This document shows, one piece after another, positions 37,901 through 64,000 of a DNA stretch of 64,000 nt (the first letter of the stretch is position 1; every line of letters starts with the position of its first letter). Position numbers and translations under genes: made by a program. Under the pieces are notes generated by a model that was not told where the DNA came from, did no database searches, and worked only from the letters and a program-made list of their open reading frames with translations. This DNA comes from Macrobrachium rosenbergii (lineage: Eukaryota > Arthropoda > Malacostraca > Decapoda > Palaemonidae): positions 42,360,322 to 42,424,321 of the forward strand of contig NC_089782.1 in assembly GCF_040412425.1 (NCBI RefSeq), in the 5' to 3' direction.

Positions 37901-40731
37901 TACTCAATAACCCCATCATTTGTTAAAATGTGCTTTCTTATTGGTGGTACAGGTATTTGCAAAGTGGGGTTGGCAGCTCAAGTCAAAATTTTGGTATACT
38001 AGATTCTGTAATGTTTGTAGGAAAGTTCATGTATTTGTCACCAGTGATGGTTAATATGATAGTCTAGTCAGTTGAATACAGACTGGAGAAACATACTGTA
38101 TATGGAACCATGGATTCATCTCCGTTTATTTCTTGGGAGCTATTCAGTGTGAATGTCAGCAAGGAAAGATAGTCACATCATCTGGAGGCTAATCCTTTAT
38201 GCTAACAATATCGTGTAATTGACACTTGCTGAAGTTTCAGAACCATTTGGATTACTCAATAATATATCTGCTGCTGCATCATTTGCTCCAGGAATATTTG
38301 CTTGGCAGAACCTATAGAGCTGTGTTTTCATTCTGCACCTTGTCCATAGAGTGGTAATTAGATGCTTTCAGTAATGGTTTGAGACATACTGCAACCATCA
38401 GATCTTGACATTTAAGTACAAAAAGCAAGCCTTATTCAGGTGTACTGTATTGAGTTGAAAACCTAGAATAACATAATTTGATGGGTTCACAGCTTGGCTC
38501 TATGAACAATTGAGATTGCTTGGGTGTTCAGTCCATTTTTCATGAAGACGATGTTACAGGTGGTGGTCAAGGGCTGCCATTTTTGAAGATTGCAGGTTTT
38601 CAGATGTGGTTATGAAAGTTGTCTCTCCCAGCCATCAAACAGTTGGCAGGTGGAGTTCGTTTTGAAGTGTCACTTTATTAAATTTGACACCCATGATCAA
38701 AGGGATGCTCAGTACTGTAGTTGGAGCAAGTGTGGGAACAGGCAGAGCATGTACTCTTTCTGGTTCTGTGTGATGTCATTCTTACTTCTCCATTTACACC
38801 ACAGTTAAGAAGCTATTGTTGTCAATTCAGGTGTGACTGGAATTTGCTTCCCTTGGACAAACTGCTACTGCCTGATTACTATATGGTTTGTGGAGGTGTA
38901 TTGCTTAGCCATGGCTTGATTCTTTAGATTAGATGAAGCTTAAAATCCTCCTCTTAGGTCATCCTTAAGTGCATTCCTAATCAAGTCTATATTTTTGGAG
39001 ACACTAGACTTACAATATAAGACCCCCTGAGGATGCAGCTGGTGTAGTTGACATAATTGTCAAATCTGTGGCCCATGTAATACCAAATTGCAATTGCCTG
39101 CTTGGTCCTGTATCCCTGCACTAAATGACAGCAAATATTAATCTCATTTGATGGCATCACATAAGATAACTTGAGTGTCCATGGTATGTTCTTCGTGAAC
39201 AAGTTTTTTCCAGTCTTACTAGCAAGGCCTCAGCGTGATTAGTGACACTGTCACCAGCTGCGTGAGTGACAAAGTCCAATTGAAGAGACTCGTAACATCT
39301 TGCCAGTTGTAATCTGTTCATTTCATCATGAGGTCTGCAGCCATTTACTATTATTGCAAGTTAAGTAGTACACCTGTTTAAAACAGCAGAATGCTACAAG
39401 GCCAGTGGCCCCAATGGGGAAAATAACTTTGTATAGAAAAGAAATTGAGAATTAAATAAAACTGTAGAAGAGAAATAACAGAGGTAAACAAATGAGATAA
39501 ATAGCAAACAAAAATCAATAAGATGAAGCAACCATTAAGCAAGTCATTTGAATCTTCCCAACGAGAAAAGTACAAGTACTGTATTTGCACCAAGTTCAGT
39601 TCTACGAAGTTCCAACAATTGAACTACGTGGTTCAGAAGACAATTCCATAATTTGTTCACAGCAGTAATAAAACCATTAGAAATCTATGGTGTATTTACA
39701 AAATGAAAAGCTTTAGTGAACCATAAAGGAAAAAGAAAGACTTACATACACATCTGATATCTGGTAATTGTGTAATCTGGGAAGATCTGAATGCAGAGGA
39801 CGATCAGAATTACGAAGGATTTTGTAGTGTTCAGAGTGAGCTAATTCAGCAGTGGTACCAGGAGATTAATACTGTACTAGGGGTCTGTGAAAAGAAATTT
39901 AATAGTACTTAAGTTTTTGTCCAGTGATTAATGGTGCAAGTAAACTCCCAATGATTAAACAGGGAAACATGTTTAAAAATGGCAAAATTATGTTTGACTT
40001 TTTCAATCTTACAGTGTTGGTTAGTGCTGTCTGTACAGGTGTTTGAGCAAAGTATGCAAAGATGCTTGGAGAGGTCTACCAGAGTGGTTACTATAACATT
40101 GAAGACATCTCCAGTTTTGTATCCGCAATTTGGGATTTTGCAATTCCCTGTGTCATTTTGATGATAACGCCAAGAAGGGTAAATGAGAACTAAATGTGAC
40201 TATAAGTAAGCTATGGCTTTTTGTCCTCAGTTCACATCAGATAATGATCACATTCATCTGTATGGTCAAAGCCAGCAATGAGGGACTAAATCTCTATTAG
40301 GCTTGTACAGTATTGGTAAATTGCTTATCCACGACCGAAGTACAGTATTCAAATCATATTTCTCAGCAATGCATTATAGGTAGACTTTAGTGCTAAGGTA
40401 ATGTAGTTTATGCTTGGTCTTAATGTGGTGTTTTACTCATTGGTTGCATTGGTAACCTCTTCATTTTGTCACTTGTTCTAGCATGTGCATTGTCAATGCT
40501 CTTTAATACTTTTAACAAACCATTATTGTTGATAAAGGAACCATTAAATACAGACAATTTGTGTGGACTGGCAGTCCTTACCACCACCAGAGAGTAAACT
40601 GGTTTTCCTTTCAAGAACAAAGGCACAAGTTCATAGATATTTGTGTCTTCTGTTGTAGATATTGGTTTGTTATTGTGGTAACTGACTTATTCAATTATCT
40701 GAGAGGAAGTTTTGTCACAGTGCTGGGATTT

Positions 40732-40753
40732 TATATCAGTTGCAACTGATATA
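40732..40753. repeat. Perfect 22-base palindrome
   Basis: Eleven-base half-sites (TATATCAGTTG and its complement) with no spacer. It lies 0.4 kb upstream of the SAMD8 start exon. It has the form of a dimeric protein-binding site, but I match it to no known factor. Confidence 0.85.
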
Positions 40754-41127
40754 GTGAAGACTTCCTTCTTGATAGGCAAGTCTTAATGTGCTTTAAAGTA
40801 GTGTTTGGAGAGGCCTTTATCGAAAGTTTATTTTAATAGGTATTTTTGTGAGTTCATGCTTTAAAAGACAATTTGTTTTCCATGTTGCAAAAGTGCATCC
40901 TTTCTCTTAGTTTGCTCATGAAATGAATCAAGTGGCAATTTTTTTTTTTATCAAAGAGCTCTTTATGTAAGCTCAATACATTGTACAGTATATTTTAACT
41001 GCATTGTGATTTCAGTTTCTGTTATAGAATTTCTTTTTAGATTTGTTATATTTCATTTCATTTTTTGATGCCCAAACCAACTTTTAATTACACGCCATTC
41101 CTTTGATATGTAAATTATATTTTACAG

Positions 41128-41185
41128 GTATTTAACGGGATATTTTAAGTGAAAGTTTCAAAGAGAAGAAATACCGAGCGTCAAA
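41128..41185 (+). promoter_or_regulatory. SAMD8: SAMD8 5'UTR end on the first coding exon
   Basis: A splice acceptor (TATTTTACAG, AG at 41126-41127) begins this exon. An in-frame TGA at 41150-41152 lies upstream of the ATG at 41186, which sits in a favourable context (CAAAATGG). This fixes the start codon and implies a further upstream untranslated exon. Confidence 0.7.
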
Positions 41186-57253
<16,068 letters not shown>

Positions 57254-57426
57254 AAGGGTACCGTTGCTATCACCCATGACATAAATTTAACAGGTTGTGA
57301 ACATGCTCAAAACTACAGAGGTAAGAATTGCAAGGGCATTGCTGTAAAGAAATCTTTGCTTTTACAATATTTATATCAAGAATTTATGAAAGCAAGGAGT
57401 GCTTAGTAAATTGTTTTACAGTACAG

Positions 57427-57695
57427 CACAGGCAGTCCACGCTTACTGGTGGCATCAGTTAACAGCGTTTCGGTGTTATGGCACTTGGCTAGTGACGCCG
57501 TTAACCAGATTTTGGTGCTGGTAAGTGGTTTATCGGCATTGGTAAGCGGTTCGTTGGCGTCGTAAGTGGTTTATCGGTGCCGATAACCGGTTAGCGGAGC
57601 CTCTAAGAGGTTTATTGGCACTGTTAGCGGCGATTTTTGGTTAGCGGCGCTCGGCCGGGAACGGAACCCCCACCGTTAAGTGGGGGCTGCCTGTA
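57427..57695 (+). mobile_element. MITE-like TIR element (family A variant), copy 4
   Basis: It begins CAGGCAGTCCACGCTTA and ends TAAGTGGGGGCTGCCTG, imperfect TIRs of the same family as the copies at 13004, 31454 and 41821. The interior repeats GGTAAGTGGTTTATCGG-like words and differs enough to be a subfamily. It lies 0.17 kb after the SAMD8 stop. Confidence 0.8.
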
Positions 57696-57734
57696 TTTTA
57701 TATAAATTGTCTTTAAGCCTTGAATTTGTATGTA

Positions 57735-58143
57735 TAGTAATGCCTCACATTAACAGACCTCCAGACAATGAATTTTTGAAATGCAGCAGGCGTTGTTTAT
57801 GTTAGAGATGAATTCTCACGGACAAGAATGAAGGTCATTAAAGGTACTTATGTCTGTCATGACAGGCTAGCATTTTATTTCCTCATACAGGTGTAAAATG
57901 TGAGAAATACTGTCAGAATTCTGCTAACATTTGTTGTTACAGAGAGCAGAGTGAACAAAGTAGTTTAGTGTATGTCATAGTAACTTGGCATTCTATATAC
58001 AGTACTGTGGTTTTGTTCACATACAGTAAATGATATGTACAGATTGTGACCAATTGGTCAAGTTTTCCTAAATAAAGCTTTTGTTTTGTTGATACAGTAA
58101 CACTCCAAACTCACCAACCAGCTGTTAAAGTGAGACATTACTT
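57735..58143. mobile_element. MITE-like TIR element (family C)
   Basis: The left end AGTAATGCCTCACATTAACAG and the right end, read inverted, AGTAATGTCTCACTTTAACAG, differ at two bases, with TA just outside each. The ~409-bp interior is non-coding. It contains an AATAAA at 58071-58076 in the sense direction of SAMD8. Confidence 0.75.
58071..58076 (+). terminator. Candidate SAMD8 poly(A) signal inside TIR element C
   Basis: AATAAA followed by a T/G-rich stretch (GCTTTTGTTTTGTTG), which is the usual arrangement for cleavage and polyadenylation. It is the first canonical signal after the stop. Confidence 0.4.
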
Positions 58144-58145
58144 TA

Positions 58146-61100
58146 TTTAGATATTCGTATATGCTTTATATGTATAAAGCTAATTTATAAATATAGCGGA
58201 CTTACAAAATACTTAAGGGATGTTCTCAGAATTACTCTCTACATACATTAAACAATGTGTATATTTCATACTAATACTAATTTGTAAACATCAATTTCGT
58301 GTAGTGATTTTTCAACTCCCGTCCGTGAACAGCCAACATCACTCGATTTGTCACTCGATTTGAACTGCATATTTTGCTAGTCCGCTGTTCATCCTTGTAT
58401 TCGTGAAAATACCCCACCTCAACATGAAACCCTTATCAAAGATGTGTAAATGCTTTAGGTGTTACTAAAGCTTCTTTACAGCATCGCTTTGGCCTCAAGC
58501 TGCATTTCTTTTGTGTGAAAACTTTTTCTTCATTTCCTTTGGTCTCTTCCCACCCACCTGTTCAATTTATTTAATTTTTCCCACCTGGCTATTTAGCTTA
58601 TTTAATTTTTCCCTGCTCAAATTTTCACTCTCATTTATGGACAGATCTTTCAGGCCAGCTTATTGGTCTGATTTTTTTGCTTTATAATGAAAGCAGTTAT
58701 ATGGATTTTGAACCCATTACATTTGAGAGACTTGAACACTCTGAACTGCAATTCTAAGAGGAACAGATTTAATAACTTCTTCTCATATCCAAAAAAATAA
58801 ATGTCTTTATTACCCGATGGTGGCTGAATAAGTGAACTCGAGTTAAATGCGCAGTACTGAAATAGTGTTTAGAGGTGCTGAGAGACGCATGCACAACAGG
58901 TGTGGGGAATGCTGTAGCAACAAATCATTTTAGTTTAAATTCAACATTAAGTTTTGTCTTCTCATAATGTGACATAACGCTAACCTTTGGGCGGCATGCC
59001 TTCTGGTCCAGGAGGGTCATTTACAATAGCACTGTCTTGAAATTTGTTAAACCAAGAGATTAATTTAGTTTGATATAGCAATGTATGTGAATATGTAGCG
59101 AATGCTTATAAATATTCCATAGTCATGCTTAAGGTACTCTTAACATAGTAGATTCAGGGAATATTTTATAAAGCAACAAGGTTCATTTTATTTTTACTTT
59201 TCATATGAGGTGGAATTTTAATACCTGACTTTAGTGTGACATGTCCACTGTTCTTAAGCCAGAGAGTAAAGTGGTTTTCAACTTGAAATTATCCAAATTT
59301 TGTATTGCCAGGAGCAGCAGGAACAGGCTGGTCTTGCTCTTTGTATCACATATAAAGCATATACAGTATTTATGCTTATGAAGCATTGGATTTGACAGTG
59401 TAAATGGATATATAGAAATTATTCCAAAGTTCTATAATTGTAATGTTTGTTCAAGCTACGTTAAACATAGAAGGTTCAATGTTTGTTAAGCAGTGCATAA
59501 GGGTGTCATACAATATATATGTAATCTACTTTAACAAATCTCCATTTTACTGTTCACCTGTCAGTAAAGTTTTTGTCTACAGCATGTGGGATGGGATTTG
59601 AACCTCCTACCTAAGTGTAACATATACTCTATTCATCTATACCACAATACTGTAACGATGTCCATGTATTTGTAACAAGTATGAAGTTATGTTTGGGACT
59701 GATAAAACACTGAAGATACTGTAATTGGTTTATACCAGTTATGAGTAAATAACAATACAAATCACCTTAGTTTGAGAGTTCAAATCACCTTGGTGCAGAA
59801 AGAAACTTTGTCATCTTTGACATTAATTTTTTTATATTTTCTTTACACATTATCTCCTGTTTGTTATGGATCCATTCTGATTGCTCATACTAGTTTGGAA
59901 GAGGCTTACATGCCTTTGATATGATACGAAGATTTAGACCAACATGCTCTTGCTAGCTAACGGAGAAACAACGGTTGGAAAGGAGCAGTTCACATGTCAC
60001 CCAAAATTTGTGAGTAGAACCTCATTGAAGAAAAGTAAAGACTATGACTTTGTATACCTGATTTTATGGTTTATAAGTTCATATATATGTACACATATGA
60101 TTATGTAAAATATTTCAATTGAGAGTGTGAAAGATAACAAGAAAAACAAAATTGTGCGTTAAAAGGTGTGAGGACAAGAAAAGAATGTAATACGTTTCAG
60201 AAAATAATTCATCAAGGTATAGAGGTGGCAAGGGATCTATACCATATAAGTGGTAAGGGAGTGAAACTGTCAAGAATGTCACAAACACACGTAGACATGC
60301 ATTTAGATGATGAATTAAGGTCTTGATGAGTACTTGCCTTCACCTCCACATAGGTTCCTGACAATATTGTTGTCTTCTTACTAGCAGATAATTTCATAAG
60401 AAGGCAGTAAAAGCAAGGACAGTGATGGACTGCCAGTGATTGGAAAAATGGTGCACTCAGTTGCCATTACATCACATGATTACCATAATTCATATGTGTA
60501 TATACTATACAGTTTATGATTACCATTTTACAGTATATATGTTTATTTATATTCATTTTCAGAATTACAGTGAATATATTACATTTTATTAATAGTTATA
60601 TGTATAGTAGGCAATGTTCTGCTGACAATTTTATGTGTAAGCCACTAGTTTTGCTTTCTTGGTGGCTAAAGTAATCATCCCATTGATGGCTGTGATGGTA
60701 AACTAATAGTAAAATCAACATTCAGAATATTTTATAATAGTTGTTCAATAGCATAGATAAATATTTATTATTTTATATAACTAACTATATCTTGCTGTGT
60801 CTTCATTATTTTTAAGGTGGAAACTGTTACATTACATCTAGTTGTATACCAACGTAATTTATACCAGAATATTTTACACATTTTTTTTATGTTGCAACAT
60901 TTGTCAGAGGATCAGTGAATAAGAGCATACATAGTAGAGGATGATCAACATTCATAGCTGTAAGAAAAAAATTTAATCTCATTTACAAAAGTTTGCAGCC
61001 AGCTATTACTAATACATGTACAGTACCTTTAATCCCTAGAACGGCATTACAGTGTGTGTCATGTGGCATACTGTAGACATTACTAAAGGATTTTTGCAAT

Positions 61101-62260
61101 ATCCCTCCAGTCCTCAGGTGCATTTTTTTTACTTTACTTTTCAATCATTCCAGTTTCTATTTACTGCCCAGTGTCCAGTTGCTTCAGCTCTGCCTTTCCT
61201 TCAAACTATGAGTTTCCTGGGTCCTTTGATGATGAATTGCATTAGTCCGTGACTTGATCAGGAAAGTGAAGTAGGATGGCAATCCTCGCATCTATTAGAC
61301 TCGAGTAATTGATGTGTCCGAGCAAGGGGAAAGTTTTATCTTCAGGCCCCACTGAGTGTGATTTTAATGGATGATGACCTTTAAGGTACTAGGTTTGGTG
61401 CTAATGTCTTAAGAGTAGCATTGCATAGCTGGCCACCCAACTTGGAGGGTTAGATCCTTCCCTTTATTTGACTTGCTGGTGAGTATGGGAATTACATAGC
61501 CAACATTTCAGTAGTGCCTCACGACATATTCTCCTTATCCTCATCCTTCTCCATCCCACATATATTTTCTTAGCAATCATGAATTTTGCATGGAAATGGA
61601 TGTGAGTCATGGAGCTCTTTAGGAATTAAGAAATGACAAAAATGGAAAACAAAGCATCTTTGAAACTATAACAGTGGATAATATTCTAGGTACAGTAGTT
61701 GAAACACGTTTTAAAAGTTAACAAATTTGCATATAAAAACACTATTAGATTCACTCTTGAAAAGATATTCCAGTGGTATAGTTCTGGAATTATATGACTA
61801 GATAATTGATTTATGTTAGAAGCAAGTGTCCTAACTAATGGAATTCTTTAACATACCAAATATGAAACTTTAAGAGACCTTCATTTTTGGATCTTTGTTT
61901 CAGGAAAATATTATAGATTGTGTTCCAGGTATGGACTTACAAGACTGAAATGCCATGATTTTATTTGTACATTTTATGGTTCATTCAATCTTCCTGATAT
62001 GGGCTAACATCAAGATACCGTGACTTGGTGATCATTCAATCGTAAGTCCAGCTGGAGGTGGACCAAACCAAAACCTGTTAGATGTAGACAGACACTGCTG
62101 TATCAGTACAAAAAGGGAGATGCTAATGTAGTTCCATTCTCTGACAATTTGACTGGTTTTGTACACACTTATTTTACAGGGGTTGGAGGAAAAGCTGAGA
62201 AAAAAGTTAAAAATCAGTAATTGTCATGCCATAGAGATCAATGACAGAAGCACTGTTTAT
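58146..62260. other. Non-coding stretch downstream of SAMD8
   Basis: AT-rich sequence. Apart from the tRNA-like fragment at 59.6 kb I recognise no gene on either strand. Further AATAAA words exist (for example about 58796), so the SAMD8 transcript could extend into it. Confidence 0.45.
59585..59652 (-). repeat. tRNA-like Pol III promoter fragment (possible SINE head)
   Basis: On the minus strand TGGTATAGATGAATAG resembles an A box and GGTTCAAATCC is a good B box about 36 bases later, with TTACACT between them where an anticodon loop would be. The acceptor ends do not pair, so it is not a functional tRNA. A tRNA-derived SINE remnant or pseudo-tRNA is likely. Confidence 0.4.
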
Positions 62261-62269
62261 AATGAGGCA

Positions 62270-63360
62270 CCCTATAGGAAAAGTGCCATGCTGAAGAGGA
62301 AGAGATTAAGTAAATCTTGAAAAGGCATTTGACAGAGTACTAAGACAAATAATTATTTTTTTGAAGACAGAGGTTACCAGAAAGACTTATAAGCCAGTGA
62401 AGTTATTTTACCATAACACTACATCTACAGTGAAGACAGTGGCAAGTGTATCATATATGAGATGATGTTTCCCATCAAGGATCAGTGCTGAACTCCATTG
62501 TTTATCAGTCATGCAGAAACTACAAAAGAATACAGACAAGGTACCTCCTGGGAGCTGCTTTCTACAAATGACCGAGTGTTCAGAATCTGAGGAAGACGGT
62601 GGAATTTTAAAGAGGTGAAAGAATGTAAATGGAGATGAGAGGACTGAAAATGATTGTAAGCAAAACAAGGCTTATGGTAACTTTGAATGGAGGCAAAGGT
62701 AAAATTATAATTAGAGAAGTGGTTATATGGAAGTTGTGAACTCTATTTTGTATACGGAATTTAACAGATAGTGTGACAAGAGGTGCTCAGGTTTACAAAT
62801 ACCCTGTATATATGGAGTAAGGTTTTCAATGACCAGTATGTGCTAAAAGAGCAAAGGGGGAAGAGATAGAAGCTGAGAACCTTGGGTAGGTCTTGAAGAA
62901 GTGAGAGTACATCTGTTACCTTAGGACTGTAGAATATGAAGCAGGAATGGAAAGAGAACAGTTAGAGAGTGAGTAACTGCAGCATAGATAAAGCAACGAG
63001 TGTGCTTGACGACTAGTAATTAAAAAAGACCTATTAGTGGAAAAGAACAGATATCTACGCTATTTTGTGCAGCAGAAAGATAGGCATTGACGAGGAAAAT
63101 TGAGATTTTCAGGTGTTGTAACCCTAGATGTTAAGATTCATGGCTGGAGAGCAAAGATTTAGATGAGTACCACTTGTGATGAGAGAGGATAAGGAACAGT
63201 TGGTTAGAAAATCAGTAGGTATAGAAGTAGCAGGATGAAGACCTGTAGGAAAGCTCAGGAAATCGTGGGAAAAGGAGTTAGATGATAAGAATTCTGGCAA
63301 AAGAGCGCAGGATGAGTGTGTGGAGAGAACTAACTTCATGTCCAACCCCATAAATGGAAA
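62270..63360 (+). mobile_element. Decayed endonuclease/RT-type LINE fragment
   Basis: Pieces of a LINE reverse transcriptase occur in order across several frames: EKAFDRVL near 62318, GSVLNSIVY near 62480, then MEMRGLKMIVSKTRLMV near 62630-62680 (family pattern 'GLKVNxxKTxxM'), then further decayed pieces to a Lys/Arg-rich end near 63340. Many stops and frameshifts show it is inactive. It seems related to the minus-strand fragment at 4.9-5.6 kb. Confidence 0.6.
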
Positions 63361-64000
63361 ACTGGGATAAAATTATTTTTAATGATAATTATCCCATAGC
63401 AACCCTTCAGTCTCTGGCTTTTGGGGAATGTTACGACATTAACCAGAATACGAGTAAATGCCAGAGTGGCAATCGGTGGCAAAGATGCAAATGAAATTTT
63501 GTCCAAATTATCAGTATTTTTAGTTTTTGCAAATACAGTACTGTTGCAGTTTATTCGATAAAAGTTTCCAATTTTATTTTGCATAAACAAACCTTCCAAG
63601 CCAGGTATGTAAGTTAAAATTTTTAACTGAGATGTCTCATCAAAGCCGTTTTTTTTATTAACTTAATAACGGGGGGGACATAAATTTCCAACTAGAGTAA
63701 AATTGAGATAGTGACAGTTTGGTAAGCATTCAAGAAATTATTAATTTTAGCCAATCAGACCCTCACAGAACAGCTGTGTTATCTATGCTGCTGCATTTTC
63801 AAGTTTTTTCACTCAAATGCTACAGCTGGTAATTCTGAATCTGTCAGTTAACAAGGACCCCTCCAGAAGAAATTTTTAAACAAAGAAATGGTTTAGTTTC
63901 TTCAGCATTGAAAGCTCCTTGATTAACTGGTATGAATTGTTTCCTTTTCAAGACTTCAAGTGCACACACTAGTGGAGTGAGTCAAATTTTTGAAAATAAG
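63361..64000. other. Non-coding stretch to the window end
   Basis: AT-rich sequence with a T-run (63650-63657) and a G-run (63671-63677). No gene recognised. Confidence 0.5.

Larger units (their letters stand above)
32341..41127. other. Non-coding stretch upstream of SAMD8
   Basis: AT-rich sequence without recognisable coding exons. It contains a 38-base poly-T run (34903-34940), a short (AGT)n run at about 36909-36925 and a perfect 22-base palindrome at 40732-40753. Because SAMD8 exon 1 begins at a splice acceptor (41,127), its promoter and untranslated first exon should lie in or beyond this stretch. I could not locate them. Confidence 0.45.
57254..58095 (+). promoter_or_regulatory. SAMD8: Candidate SAMD8 3'UTR
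   Basis: No AATAAA lies between the stop and the TIR elements. The first (58071-58076) and an ATTAAA (57837-57842) both fall inside the second TIR element, so a transcript ending here would carry most of two mobile elements in its 3'UTR. The end is inferred from motif position only. Confidence 0.4.

Overview
The window looks like nuclear DNA from an animal, most likely an arthropod and probably a decapod crustacean. The reasons are AT-rich, intron-rich sequence, long simple repeats ((AAT)n, (CT)n, poly-T), degenerate non-LTR retrotransposons, and several copies of short terminal-inverted-repeat elements with TA-type flanks. The organism call is inference. Two genes are well supported, both on the + strand, and the rest is non-coding or mobile-element-derived.

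Layout: 1-14.9 kb holds no recognised coding gene. It has an (AAT)n array, a CpG/CCG-rich block near 2.1-2.5 kb that could be a promoter or first exon, a decayed minus-strand LINE (4.9-5.6 kb), a 92-bp tandem duplication (9.1-9.3 kb), a seven-copy 39-bp minisatellite (9.7-9.96 kb) and a TIR element (13.0-13.3 kb). At 14,922-16,040 an uninterrupted 372-codon frame encodes a TIA-1/TIAR-type RNA-binding protein with three RRMs and a Q/G/P/Y-rich tail. It is followed by a long AU-rich candidate 3'UTR with Pumilio-like sites, ending near 17.8 kb. From 17.8 to 41.1 kb I recognise no gene. This stretch holds a TIR element beside a Tigger/pogo-like transposase remnant (21.6-22.3 kb), a ~240-bp diverged tandem repeat (25.4-26.0 kb), a perfect palindrome, a GC-richer block (26.7-32.3 kb) of possible retroelement origin with another TIR element, and poly-T.

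From 41.1 to about 58 kb lies SAMD8 (SMSr, ceramide phosphoethanolamine synthase-related). Its seven coding exons can be joined in frame through GT/AG junctions into a 444-residue protein with a SAM domain and the catalytic H-H-D residues at the spacing known for sphingomyelin synthases. Its introns carry a TIR element, a Jockey-like LINE end with an internal 181-bp duplication, a large fold-back element, (ATT)n arrays, and a second LINE fragment on the minus strand. Directly downstream are two more TIR elements, and the first canonical poly(A) signal lies inside the second. From 58.1 to 64 kb I see only a tRNA-like Pol III fragment and another decayed LINE (62.3-63.4 kb).

The two genes have no obvious shared pathway: one binds AU-rich RNA in nucleus and cytoplasm, the other acts on ceramide lipids in the ER membrane. 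I do not see a previously undescribed multi-gene system. The points most worth a second look are the intronless TIAR frame with a combined acceptor/donor site at its start, the mobile-element-built SAMD8 3' end, and the fold-back and inverted structures in SAMD8 intron 3.
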